A DNA stretch of 64,000 bases from Caldicellulosiruptor bescii DSM 6725 (GTDB taxonomy: Bacteria; Bacillota; Thermoanaerobacteria; Caldicellulosiruptorales; Caldicellulosiruptoraceae). The notes under the pieces are model-generated. The model saw only the letters and a list, made by a program, of their open reading frames with translations. It did not search any database and was not told where the DNA came from. Where the stretch lies: NCBI RefSeq assembly GCF_000022325.1, contig NC_012034.1, forward strand, positions 2,107,501-2,171,500. Direction: 5' to 3'. This document shows, one piece after another, positions 27,968 to 36,099 of the stretch. The translations under genes and the position numbers were made by a program. How positions within the stretch are numbered: the first letter of the stretch is position 1; every line of letters starts with the position of its first letter.

Positions 27968-28082
27968 TTACTCCATCTTCTTTACGAGCTTTTCTTTGGA
28001 AATTGACCTGATATCTCCTGGTTCTGCAAAAGAGACTAGGATTTAAATCTATGAGCCATATTTAGCCTCTTGCCGGGTTCAT
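27968..28082 (-). pseudogene. Gutted mazF/PemK-type toxin
   Basis: Starts MNPARG, then TAA (28064-28062) where MazF normally has Glu, then IWLIDLNPSL, the MazF N-terminus. The next readable block is GDIRSISKEKLVKK, the MazF C-terminus. About 230 nt in between are missing. The start overlaps the antitoxin stop (ATGA), exactly as in mazEF operons. So the toxin is dead while the antitoxin frame is intact. Confidence 0.65.
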
Positions 28083-28357
28083 TTTTCAATCCCATCTCCC
28101 AATGTATTTTCCCACAGCTGCCTTTCTTCAATTTCTTCCTGCCACAGCTTACTGTTTCCTTTGAGAACTATAAAAGCTTCCGCAGTTGCTGAAAGTATGA
28201 CCTTCTTTTTGTATTCCTCAAGAGCTTCTTGAATTATTTTCTGCATTGGTTGATTAAGTTGCTCCGAAAGTTTCTTTAAACTTTTAAAACTTTCTCCATC
28301 ATACCTTCTCCAATAGTCGAGTAGTTCCCATGCCACCGATACAACTTTTTTAAGCAA
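28079..28357 (-). CDS. Antitoxin of a MazEF-like pair (ribbon-helix-helix type)
   Basis: 92-aa open frame. KLSEQLNQPMQKIIQEALEEYKKKVILSATAEAFIVLKGN and the ending WQEEIEERQLWENTLGDGIE match the antitoxin family encoded before MazF toxins in Firmicutes and Cyanobacteria (RHH-like N-terminus, toxin-binding C-terminus ending W...L.DG). The first 20 residues (MLKKVVSVAWELLDYWRR) do not fit a normal RHH start, so the N-terminus may be altered or the true start may lie at an internal codon. It is followed directly by the mazF relic. An antitoxin without its toxin could still act as repressor or anti-addiction protein. Confidence 0.6.
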   Translation of the reverse strand: MLKKVVSVAWELLDYWRRYDGESFKSLKKLSEQLNQPMQKIIQEALEEYKKKVILSATAEAFIVLKGNSKLWQEEIEERQLWENTLGDGIEK

Positions 28358-28427
28358 CCAAACAGAAGCTAAAATTCAATCACCAAATCAACTGAAATAC
28401 TGCCCCAATTGAAAATTAAAAAAAACA

Positions 28428-28496
28428 GCCTCAGCAGGCAGTAACGAAAAACCTCTCCCTTGTCAGGAGTAATAACGAAAAGCCTCCTGCTGAAGC
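28428..28496 (-). terminator. Terminator after the HUH Rep gene
   Basis: Outer arms GCCTCAGCAGG (28428-28438) and CCTGCTGAAGC (28486-28496) pair with one G-U. On the minus strand the stem is followed by TGTTTTTTTT. The loop contains the direct repeat TAACGAAAA(A/G)CCTC twice, which is unusual for a plain terminator. Confidence 0.7.
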
Positions 28497-28627
28497 TTTC
28501 GGTTTTATTTTAGCACAATCTTAACCACATGAAAAGCCTGCTGTTCTTGCCAGCTAATCCTGTTTTTTTGTAAATCACAATTTTGATTAACAACCAGCTA
28601 AAACACCTAATTATCCCTTAAAACAAA

Positions 28628-29215
28628 TCAACTTGTGTCATAATACCACTTCCTATGCGGCACAAGAATACCATACGCAATAACTACTTCGTATAATACT
28701 CCAGGATTATCAACATTACCAGTATCCCTAATATTATTAAATTTCAATTCAAGTTTCCCACCTTTTTGAGTTTCAACAACAGATGCAATCTCCTTTTCAG
28801 ATGAATTATAATTATTCTCAATAATGTTTAATATTTCCATTTTGTATGCGCAGTTGTCGCCTTGAATAAAAGCCCATTCTTCTTGGGCAATAGTGTATCG
28901 CATAGCTTCAAATAAACAATGGAATACATTTTTGAAATGTACAAATCCATATTTCCAATACCTTGTTATAAAATTTTTTATCTTGTTTATTTTATTTGTT
29001 GTCAAAATTAGATGAAAATGGGGTCTTGAAGTTTTTTTAACCCCATTTTCAATCTTTGATTTTGAAAAAGAAAAATATACCGCATAATTTACTTTCTCTT
29101 TTTTACAAAAAGTTCTAAGCAAATTTAAAAAATTTTTTGCTAACTTTTTGTATGATTCTATTTTATCTAAATATTTGTTATTCAAAGTTAATGTAATCAA
29201 ATAATTCTTTACCAT
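28628..29215 (-). CDS. HUH endonuclease, plasmid Rep-like
   Basis: 195 aa from ATG 29215, chosen because GAGGAGGGTTAAGGG precedes it (a longer frame opens at 29248). The HUH metal motif is seen as RPHFHLILTT (His66, His68). A conserved-looking Tyr107 in EAMRYTIAQEEW is a candidate nicking residue. Size and motif resemble rolling-circle Rep proteins. It sits divergent from the integrase, suggesting an integrative element that nicks and replicates itself after excision. Family placement is inference; Rep and mobilisation relaxase cannot be told apart here. Confidence 0.55.
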   Translation of the reverse strand: MVKNYLITLTLNNKYLDKIESYKKLAKNFLNLLRTFCKKEKVNYAVYFSFSKSKIENGVKKTSRPHFHLILTTNKINKIKNFITRYWKYGFVHFKNVFHCLFEAMRYTIAQEEWAFIQGDNCAYKMEILNIIENNYNSSEKEIASVVETQKGGKLELKFNNIRDTGNVDNPGVLYEVVIAYGILVPHRKWYYDTS

Positions 29216-29330
29216 TCCCTTAACCCTCCTCAAAAAAATTTGGTTCAAAATAAAAAAAGCAGAGGAAATCAGTCCTCTGCCTTAATAAGCTATAGACAAA
29301 CTCTTTTATTTCTGGTTGATGAAAGAGGGG

Positions 29331-29358
29331 TTGACAGGAACATTATTTCTGATATCAT
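29331..29358 (+). promoter_or_regulatory. Integrase promoter
   Basis: TTGACA (29331-29336), 16 bp, TATCAT (29353-29358), 55 nt before the integrase ATG. A hairpin GCAGAGGA/TCCTCTGC lies just upstream at about 29260-29280 between the divergent rep and int genes. Confidence 0.65.
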
Positions 29359-29412
29359 TTTTTGTAAGAAATTTTAAATTGTAAAACCTTTTTCACCGGG
29401 AGAGATGTAAGA

Positions 29413-30591
29413 ATGGGAAGGCGCGGTAAAGGTGAAGGTAGTATTTTCAAAAGAAAAGATGGAAGATGGTGTGGCTTTATTACTGTTGGCTATGATGAAA
29501 AAGGAAATCAAAAAAAGAAATTCTTTTACGGCAAAACAAGGCAGGAAGTTGCTGAAAAAATAAATCAAGCACTAAATGAAATTAAACAAGGAATTTTAAT
29601 AACTGACAATAATATTACACTTGAAAATTGGCTTAACATCTGGCTGCATCAGTACAAAAAAAATCAAATTAGTGAATCAACTTTTGATGATTATGAAAGC
29701 ATAATAAAAAATCACATAAATCCTGTACTTGAAAAATATAACCTCAAAGATTTGCGTCCAGAACATCTACAAATGCTTTACAATGAAAAACATAAAGCAG
29801 GTCTTTCGACAAAAAGAATCAAGGATATTCATGTCATCCTACATTCAGCTTTAAATCAAGCAATTAAAAACGGACTCATTGTACGAAATGTCAGTGAAGC
29901 AACCACCTTACCAAAAAACACCAGAGAAAAGGAAATGAAAGTTTTGACAATAGAAGAACAGAAAAGATTTCTGCAGGTACTTGAAGGTGAAAGATTGAAA
30001 CCTGCCTTTGTTCTTGCCTTGAGTACTGGAATGCGACTGGGAGAAATTTTGGCTTTGAAGTGGCAAGATGTCGATTTAGAAAACAAAAGAATTACTATTA
30101 GAAATTCTGTCCGCAGGATAAAAAACAGGAATGAGCAGTCAGAAATTAAAACTAAAACTGTTCTTGTTCTTAAAGAACCTAAAACCGAAAATTCTGGAAG
30201 AATAATTCCACTGCCAGATGTTGCCTATCAAGAACTTGTTAATTTCAAACTATTGCAGGAAGAAGAAAAAAGACAAGCAGGTAGTAGCTACGTAGATAGT
30301 GGTTTTGTCTTTACAACCAAAGTTGGAACACCTATTGAGCCAAGAAACTTCCTGCGGACATTTTACCGTATTACAGAAAAAGCAGGACTTAATATTAACT
30401 TCCATGCTCTAAGACACACATTTGCAACAAGACTTTTAGAAGCAAACACTAACCCTAAAGTTGTTCAAGAGCTGCTGGGACACAGTGATATATCAACCAC
30501 ATTGAATATTTATTCGCATGTATTGTTTGACACAAAACAGAAAGCTATTGGGGAAATTAATGATTTAATGAAAAATCTTACCAATGAATGA
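29413..30591 (+). CDS. Tyrosine-family integrase of the genomic island
   Basis: 392-aa phage-type site-specific recombinase. An N-terminal AP2-like arm-binding domain (GEGSIFKRKDGRWCGFITVG, 7-26) and SAM-like core-binding domain (TLENWLNIWLHQY ...) precede the catalytic domain with the full set Arg208 (STGMRLGE), His331-x2-Arg334 (HALRHTFA), His357 (LLGHSD) and nucleophile Tyr367 (TLNIYSHV). ATG 29413 follows GGGAGAGATGTAAGA. It lies 180 bp from a tRNA-Arg 3' fragment, the expected attachment site, so it is the integrase that inserted the island. Intact. Confidence 0.95.
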   Translation: MGRRGKGEGSIFKRKDGRWCGFITVGYDEKGNQKKKFFYGKTRQEVAEKINQALNEIKQGILITDNNITLENWLNIWLHQYKKNQISESTFDDYESIIKNHINPVLEKYNLKDLRPEHLQMLYNEKHKAGLSTKRIKDIHVILHSALNQAIKNGLIVRNVSEATTLPKNTREKEMKVLTIEEQKRFLQVLEGERLKPAFVLALSTGMRLGEILALKWQDVDLENKRITIRNSVRRIKNRNEQSEIKTKTVLVLKEPKTENSGRIIPLPDVAYQELVNFKLLQEEEKRQAGSSYVDSGFVFTTKVGTPIEPRNFLRTFYRITEKAGLNINFHALRHTFATRLLEANTNPKVVQELLGHSDISTTLNIYSHVLFDTKQKAIGEINDLMKNLTNE

Positions 30592-30636
30592 ATGTTATAA
30601 ATATGCAATATAAAGCTCGTTTTTTCTTTTTTTAAT

Positions 30637-30764
30637 TTTGACACCTATTTGACACCTATACAGATAAAATTTAATATCATCCGAGGGAGTTGGATACAAT
30701 TTACAAGTCATAAAATTCAGTGTTATCAAGCAATATGCTATTTGGTGCTATTTGGTAAATTGTA
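30637..30764. promoter_or_regulatory. Candidate integrase arm and core binding repeats
   Basis: Between int and the tRNA fragment: tandem TTTGACACCTA (30637-30647, 30648-30658), tandem GCTATTTGGT (30737-30746, 30747-30756) and the inverted pair TACAATTTAC (30695-30704)/GTAAATTGTA (30755-30764). Arrays like this are usual for tyrosine-recombinase att regions. Confidence 0.6.
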
Positions 30765-30773
30765 ATTCTTCAT

Positions 30774-30819
30774 ACTACGGATCTGAGGGTTGGGGGTTCG
30801 AGTCCTCCTGGGCGCGCCA
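30774..30819 (+). repeat. att site: 3' fragment of tRNA-Arg(ACG)
   Basis: Starts in the anticodon loop (CTACGGA, anticodon ACG) and continues through the 3' anticodon stem, variable loop, T-arm (GGGGG-TTCGAGT-CCTCC), acceptor strand TGGGCGC, discriminator G and CCA. The 5' half is absent; the bases before it do not complement the anticodon stem. This is the duplication left by integration into a tRNA 3' end and marks the right border of the island. Confidence 0.85.
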
Positions 30820-30899
30820 GTTGTTTTCAAGGGTTTTGAGATTTGGAATAATATTGCAAATTCATTTTTTACAGCTACCTGAGAAACTGTAAAAATTTA

Positions 30900-30934
30900 G
30901 GGTAACTACTCCACTATCTTAGGAGTGGTTACCC
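30900..30934. terminator. Hairpin terminator
   Basis: GGGTAACTACTCC/GGAGTGGTTACCC, 13-bp stem with one G-T, followed by TTTATG on plus and AAATTT-rich sequence on minus. It ends the Uma2 pseudogene transcript (minus). Confidence 0.65.
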
Positions 30935-30990
30935 TTTATGTTTATATTCTCAAACAAATTGTTCAATTTCATTGCTGCAGCTTCCTTTAC

Positions 30991-31578
30991 TTACAACACC
31001 TCTTTGATTTGCGAAAAGTCTATTATAAGGTTTTCAAAAATACCAACCTTGACCTTGTCATTGAAGGTGTAAGCTTCTGGTGGCAGGTAATCTTCATTGT
31101 CTTTAAGCCTGTATACAAGTATTGTTTGATTATTAGGGTTCACAATCCAATATTCTTTAACTTTAACTTTAAACTTATTATACAGGTTTAGCTTTCATAT
31201 ATAGTCGTGAGATGGATTATATTCTGACACAACCTCAATTATCATCTCAGGAGCTCCAACACAGCCTCTTTTGGTAAGTTTTTTCTTATCGCATATGACT
31301 GAGATATCAGGCTGAACAACGTTTGTTGCTTGCTTTTCGTCCTGCCCTTCCTCTATTAGAACTACATCAAATGGAGCTGTGTATAACTTGCAGGACTTAT
31401 TAGAAGATTTGAGATAATTCTATATCAATGTTGCAAGCTCTATTACAATTTCTTGGTGCACTCTTGAAGGTGCAGGGCTCATATCATAGATAATACCATC
31501 AATAAGCTCTACTCTTGCGTCTTGTGGTAGTTCAAGGTAATCTGCATATGTGTAAACCTTAGGTATCCTTGCTTCCAT
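30991..31578 (-). pseudogene. Uma2 family (DUF820) PD-(D/E)XK endonuclease-like gene, two nonsense codons
   Basis: A 195-codon frame from ATG 31578 to TAA 30993-30991, with TAG at 31422-31420 (codon 53) and TGA at 31197-31195 (codon 128) and no frameshift. Uma2 features: YTYADYLELPQDARVELIDGIIYDMSPAPSRVHQ, VVQPDISVICDK (the catalytic PD) and GAPEMIIEVVSEYNPSHDY (E-x-V-S). Uma2 proteins are numerous in this group and of unknown role. It is the first gene outside the island border, and recently inactivated. Confidence 0.8.
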
Positions 31579-31775
31579 CTGAATCACCTTCTTTGTTGTA
31601 TTATGTAGGTGTTATGTAATAAACTTTATAAGCCATAAATGAATTCCAGTTAATATTAATAACGCTTTCTTTTGCATATTATACCATTAAATAAATATAA
31701 GCAAAACTCTTTTTTGATTTTGTCAGATTTGAAGAGTTATTAATTTAGAATCTCAAACTTCAAATATGACAATAA

Positions 31776-31808
31776 AGGGGCTTGTTATGAGACATCTTAC
31801 AAGCCCCT
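31776..31808 (-). terminator. Terminator after lplD
   Basis: AGGGGCTTGT/ACAAGCCCCT, 10-bp stem with 13-nt loop, 30 nt after the lplD stop; TTTATTG follows on the minus strand. Confidence 0.8.
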
Positions 31809-31837
31809 GATGGTTATTTCTGAAATTGATGTAATCT

Positions 31838-33229
31838 TTACAAGCCTAAATATGCCAAATACTTTTTAGTGTTATTTATCATCTCATCAAAAAGCTGCTC
31901 AGCTTTGCTCTGCGGTAGTCTTTCAACTGCAGGGTCATTTAAGAATGCTCTTTTTGCAAGGTTCAAATCCTTTTCTAAAGCTGCTTTAACTATAAGTTCC
32001 TGATTGCTGATGTGCCTAATCATTATACTTGCCAAATCTGAAGGCAGCTTTCCTGCATAAACAGGTCTGACATCATCATGAGTAAATACTGCATTCGTCT
32101 CAACTATAGCTCCTATTGGAAGGTTTGGTATTTGACCCATATTTGGCAAATTCACGTTTGTCACCAGCGTATCTAAACCTAAAATAGCTTTCATTTGCAT
32201 AACTCCTTCTTCACCTGAAGGATTCAATGGAACTTCTTTTTGGTCTGATGCGTATTCTTTGCTAAGTTTAATCAACTCTTCTCTGTGCTTAATTCTCCAT
32301 TCCACAGGCGTCAAGTTAAATTTCCATTTATAAACTGTCTCTTTGTCTGTAAGATAAATGTAAGGAACAAATTCAGCCAAGTGTCTATCACCTGCTGCAG
32401 CGATAAGTCCAAAGCGTTTAAATAAGTCAAACTTTACTCTATTTGCAGAAGCAAAATAATCTTTTTCCCACAATCCTTTTGTTTTTTCAAAACCTTCTTC
32501 ATAGTACTTGTTCACAAATTCTTTGTAAAGAGGGAATAAATCATGAGTTTTGTATGATGCTTTGTCAAACCACGTAAAATGATTTATACCAAGAACATTC
32601 ACCTTAATTTCTCTTCTTGAGATTTCTCTTTCTTCTCCCAAAAATTCTTTTACAACCTCTGTCAAAAGCTTCTGTGTACCAAAAACTTCATGACAGCAGC
32701 CAAAAGCTTTTATTTTAGGAAATACCTCATATAGAGCTTTTAAGCATATAGCCATTGGATTTGTGTAATTAATAACCCAAGCATCTGGACAATTTCTCTT
32801 TATAGCTTCTGCAAATTCAACATACATAGGAACAGTCCTAAGTCCTCTGATAAGACCACCTGGTCCTGTTGTGTCACCTACAGACTGGTATATACCATAT
32901 TTCTCAGGAGCATGGACATCCGAATACATCTCTTCAAATGTCCCAGGCAAAATTGAAATGATAACAAAATCTGCACCATATAATGCTTCATCCAAACTTT
33001 TTACAGCAACATATTGCCATTTCCCTACTACCTCAGGCTTGTTTGAAAGCTTATTGCCTATCACTTCATTTGTCTTAGCAGCTTCAAAATCAATGTCGTA
33101 AAGTCTCACCGTACCACTCAAATCCTTCTCTAAAGCTAAATCAGTCATCAACCTCCAAGCCCAGCCGCGTGAGCCCCCACCAATGTATGCTATATTGATT
33201 TGTTTCTGTTGTTCTGATGTGGTATTCAA
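31838..33229 (-). CDS. lplD: GH4 alpha-galacturonidase (LplD-like)
   Basis: 463-aa family 4 glycosidase, NAD+- and metal-dependent, cytosolic; hydrolyses by a redox-elimination mechanism. Features seen: NAD-binding IAYIGGGSRGWAWRLM (10-25), SVGDTTGPGGLIRGLRT, NYTNPMAI, the metal motif GCCHEVFG and GINHFTWF. These blocks match Bacillus LplD (alpha-galacturonidase) much better than alpha-glucosidase or MelA. TTG 33229 is the start (AGGAGGG 7 nt before). The neighbouring solute-binding and permease genes are LplA/B/C-like, supporting use of pectin-derived galacturonides. Substrate is inferred. Confidence 0.88.
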   Translation of the reverse strand: MNTTSEQQKQINIAYIGGGSRGWAWRLMTDLALEKDLSGTVRLYDIDFEAAKTNEVIGNKLSNKPEVVGKWQYVAVKSLDEALYGADFVIISILPGTFEEMYSDVHAPEKYGIYQSVGDTTGPGGLIRGLRTVPMYVEFAEAIKRNCPDAWVINYTNPMAICLKALYEVFPKIKAFGCCHEVFGTQKLLTEVVKEFLGEEREISRREIKVNVLGINHFTWFDKASYKTHDLFPLYKEFVNKYYEEGFEKTKGLWEKDYFASANRVKFDLFKRFGLIAAAGDRHLAEFVPYIYLTDKETVYKWKFNLTPVEWRIKHREELIKLSKEYASDQKEVPLNPSGEEGVMQMKAILGLDTLVTNVNLPNMGQIPNLPIGAIVETNAVFTHDDVRPVYAGKLPSDLASIMIRHISNQELIVKAALEKDLNLAKRAFLNDPAVERLPQSKAEQLFDEMINNTKKYLAYLGL

Positions 33230-33379
33230 TATTACTCCCTCCTATAATAATTGTGAATTTCAAATAAATTATATCACAAATCTCACTTAAAACCAAACCA
33301 TTATTATCTTTAACTTCTATTTATTCCTATTATATCTGGTTTTTTCTTTGACTTTTCAAAAGTGCATCCTAAAAAGATA

Positions 33380-33409
33380 TTGACAATTCTACATCTCTTC
33401 CCTTATAAT
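33380..33409 (+). promoter_or_regulatory. Promoter of tRNA-Trp
   Basis: TTGACA (33380-33385), 18 bp, TATAAT (33404-33409), 12 bp before the mature tRNA 5' end. Both boxes are consensus. Confidence 0.85.
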
Positions 33410-33420
33410 AAAATAAGTGT

Positions 33421-33496
33421 AGGGGCGTAGCTCAATTGGTAGAGTAGCGGTCTCCAAAACCGTTGGCTGGGGGTTCGAGTCCCTCCGCCCCTGCCA
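33421..33496 (+). tRNA. trnW: tRNA-Trp (anticodon CCA)
   Basis: 76 nt with encoded CCA. Acceptor AGGGGCG/CGCCCCT, D-arm with AGCTCAATTGGTAGAGT, anticodon stem GCGGT/ACCGT with loop CTCCAAA (anticodon CCA at 33454-33456), T-arm GGGGG-TTCGAGT-CCCTC. It lies on the strand opposite to the sugar genes on both sides. Confidence 0.96.
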
Positions 33497-33524
33497 TTTT
33501 TAATACTTTTGATAATGAGAAAAT

Positions 33525-33553
33525 AAGGGGCTGTATTTAAACAACAGCCCCTT
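33525..33553. terminator. Bidirectional terminator, tRNA-Trp / transporter operon
   Basis: AAGGGGCTGT/ACAGCCCCTT with TTATTTGTTTTT on plus and TTATTTTCTC on minus. It ends tRNA-Trp and the convergent solute-binding protein gene. Confidence 0.8.
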
Positions 33554-33571
33554 TATTTGTTTTTGTATCTC

Positions 33572-35152
33572 TTACTTCTTAGCTCTATTGTATGCATTTA
33601 TCCTAATTGTTATCAAGCGTTGTAGACCAACTTTATTGAGAACATTCAGATATTGTTGCCAATCTTTGTTATTACTTGGGTCTAACTGACCTGTTACAAA
33701 CTTCATGCAATATTCATCCACAACTGCCATAATATTTGATTCTAACTCAGCTCTTTCTGCCATTTCTTCTTTTGTATACATCATAGGTTCTTCCCTGATG
33801 TAGTAATACTTTGGCCTATTCATAAACGTTTTTGCAAGTTCTGCATATATAGGAGCATATGTTTCTACAGCCTGAGGATATGCCACCATAAACCCGTTCG
33901 GTGCTGCAAATGGAAATCCATAGTCTTGTAAGCTATATTTACCCGATGGATTGGTTGGAGTTTGAATATGGTCCATATATACGTATTTGTTTCCTTCCTT
34001 TTTATAAGTAACACCATATTCACCATAAGTATGGAATATCTGACCTTCTTCACTAAGAGCCCAGTTCAAATATTGGAGAAGTCTATCTAACTTTTCTTTG
34101 CTGATGCTTGAATTAAACCCATGACCATCTGCAAAGTGCAAAGGATTTCTCTTGAAAAAGTACGCTTTTCCAGGATATGCTGTTGGTGTATCCTTAGACC
34201 ATACCCAGTTTGTATCCTTATCTGTATTTCTATACAGATTGTTGTAAGTTCCTATATTTGCAGGATATGCCCACATAATTATTCCTTGCCCTTGGGTTCT
34301 GAACTTATCTAACTGATCACGAGTTGCTGTTGCATATTCCTTCCATATACAACCTGCTTTATAAAGTTTATTTATTAAAATTAAAGCTTGACGGTAATTA
34401 TTTTGATTGAACGCAAAAGGTACAAATTTCTTGGTAAGTGGGTCTACATAAGAAATCTGTCTTGGTGCAAGTTCAGGCAAACCATACATTAAGAATATCC
34501 CAGTAAAAGCCCAAAGACTTAAATTACCAGAAACTGCATTTGCGTGCAGATAAACAACTTTACCTGTTTTCTGTCTTAAGAATATACATGTTTTATAAAA
34601 CTCATCAACTGTGGTTGGAAACTTTAAATTATATCTATCAAATATCTCTTTTCTGTACAAGAAAGCCATATCCACTGGTGCTATGCGCCTACCATGGAAA
34701 GAATAAACCTTGCCATCACTGTAACGTACTATTTTATAGAGGTAATCCCATTCTTCCTTTGTCCATATTTTTAGGTAATTAGGCCATTTCTTTTTTATTT
34801 CATCCGTGGTAAAACCAATCAAATATCCTGCTGCAATCCATTCATTTAAATTATACTCAGGCCTTAAAGCACGTATCCAGTCTGGTGCCATATTACTTGC
34901 AAAAAGCAAAGACATTTTTGTAACATAGTCACTTTGAGGAATATATATTGTTTTTAAATCAATGCCAAATTTTTCTCTCAATTTCTTTTTATACAAATCT
35001 GTAACTGCTGGTGGTTGGCTCGAAGTTGTATGAGTAGTAATTGTAATTAGCTTTTTAGATGTAGCTGCTTTTCCAAATGAAAATCCCAGAGTTACAATAG
35101 ATACTAAAAAAGTAATTGTCAGAAAAATCGCAAATATTTTTTTACCTTTCAT
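33572..35152 (-). CDS. Extracellular solute-binding protein, LplA-like (operon distal)
   Basis: 526 aa, family 1 solute-binding protein of a CUT1-type sugar ABC importer. Signal peptide MKGKKIFAIFLTITFLVSIV...; no lipobox Cys is evident, so anchoring is unclear. The body shows the large LplA/YtcQ-type layout (MAPDWIRAL, YRKEIFDRYNLKFPTTVDEFYK, LNWALSEEGQIFHTYGEYG). It lies 39 nt downstream of the second permease as the last gene of the operon, which also has a different binding protein at its head. Two binding proteins may widen substrate range. No ATPase is encoded nearby; such transporters share an MsmK-type ATPase encoded elsewhere. Confidence 0.88.
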   Translation of the reverse strand: MKGKKIFAIFLTITFLVSIVTLGFSFGKAATSKKLITITTHTTSSQPPAVTDLYKKKLREKFGIDLKTIYIPQSDYVTKMSLLFASNMAPDWIRALRPEYNLNEWIAAGYLIGFTTDEIKKKWPNYLKIWTKEEWDYLYKIVRYSDGKVYSFHGRRIAPVDMAFLYRKEIFDRYNLKFPTTVDEFYKTCIFLRQKTGKVVYLHANAVSGNLSLWAFTGIFLMYGLPELAPRQISYVDPLTKKFVPFAFNQNNYRQALILINKLYKAGCIWKEYATATRDQLDKFRTQGQGIIMWAYPANIGTYNNLYRNTDKDTNWVWSKDTPTAYPGKAYFFKRNPLHFADGHGFNSSISKEKLDRLLQYLNWALSEEGQIFHTYGEYGVTYKKEGNKYVYMDHIQTPTNPSGKYSLQDYGFPFAAPNGFMVAYPQAVETYAPIYAELAKTFMNRPKYYYIREEPMMYTKEEMAERAELESNIMAVVDEYCMKFVTGQLDPSNNKDWQQYLNVLNKVGLQRLITIRINAYNRAKK

Positions 35153-35190
35153 CTTTCCATCCTCCCTCTTTGCAGATTTTAATCTTTTAA

Positions 35191-36084
35191 TTAATCTTTT
35201 AATGAACCTATCATAACACCTTTAACAAAATATTTCTGTACAAATGGATAAACAGCCAACATTGGAATCATTGAAACAAAAAGTGTTGCATATTTCACCC
35301 CCTTTGCGTTGATCAAACCCAACTCTTGCCTTGCACTCAAATCACCTGCTTCAGCTGCTTGCTGAAGTGTCTGTGCAAGCATTATAATATCTCTTAAAAC
35401 AAGCTGCAAAGGAAATTTTTTTTGGTCACTTAAAAATATCATTGCATTAAACCAAGAATTCCAATGCCCCACAGCATAATAAAGACCTACAGTTGCAAGT
35501 GCTGCTTTTGAAAGTGGTAAGACTATCCTTGTAAAAATAATAAATTCATTTGCTCCATCAAGATAAGCAGACTCTTCTAATTCATGTGGAATATTTTGGA
35601 AAAATGTTCGCATTATGATAAGGTTTGTTGTGTTAATTGCTCCAGGCAATATCAATGCCCACATTGTGTCATATAATCCTAAATTTTTTACTAATATAAA
35701 AAGGGGAATTAAGCCACCTGAAAAATACATAGTTATGATAACAAGCCAAGTATAAAAGGACTTCAGCGGCAAACTTTTTCTTGATAGTGGATAAGCAAAT
35801 GAAGTAGTCAAAATAAGATTTATCAAAGTCCCTACAACAGTATAAATAACTGAGTTTTTAAATGCTCGAGGTACTGCCCCCGCTGTAAATATCATCTTGT
35901 ATGAATCTAACGTAAAACCAATTGGAAAAATAGTAACTATTCCTCTGTTGTTTGCATCTGCACTACCTAAAGATGAAGCAAACACATTTAGCACAGGATA
36001 TAAAGTTACGATTAACACAAATATCATAGTAATATGGACAATTAACGTCAAAATTTTGGTTGATAGCGAATTATCTTTCACCAT
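35191..36084 (-). CDS. Sugar ABC transporter permease, LplC/YtcP-like
   Basis: 297 aa, six predicted membrane segments, MalG-type inner-membrane permease. The EAA loop that contacts the ATPase is ELEESAYLDGANEFIIFTRIVLPLSKAAL (about residues 166-194). The C-terminus YFVKGVMIGSLKD is typical of the LplC group. ATG 36084 has GGAGGCG upstream. It starts 15 nt after the stop of its partner permease (36100) and pairs with it. Confidence 0.9.
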   Translation of the reverse strand: MVKDNSLSTKILTLIVHITMIFVLIVTLYPVLNVFASSLGSADANNRGIVTIFPIGFTLDSYKMIFTAGAVPRAFKNSVIYTVVGTLINLILTTSFAYPLSRKSLPLKSFYTWLVIITMYFSGGLIPLFILVKNLGLYDTMWALILPGAINTTNLIIMRTFFQNIPHELEESAYLDGANEFIIFTRIVLPLSKAALATVGLYYAVGHWNSWFNAMIFLSDQKKFPLQLVLRDIIMLAQTLQQAAEAGDLSARQELGLINAKGVKYATLFVSMIPMLAVYPFVQKYFVKGVMIGSLKD

Positions 36085-36099
36085 AGAATTTCGCCTCCA

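Noticed and set aside
30774-30819. Complete tRNA-Arg gene
   Set aside because: Bases left of the anticodon loop do not form the anticodon, D or acceptor 5' strands; only the 3' half is present.
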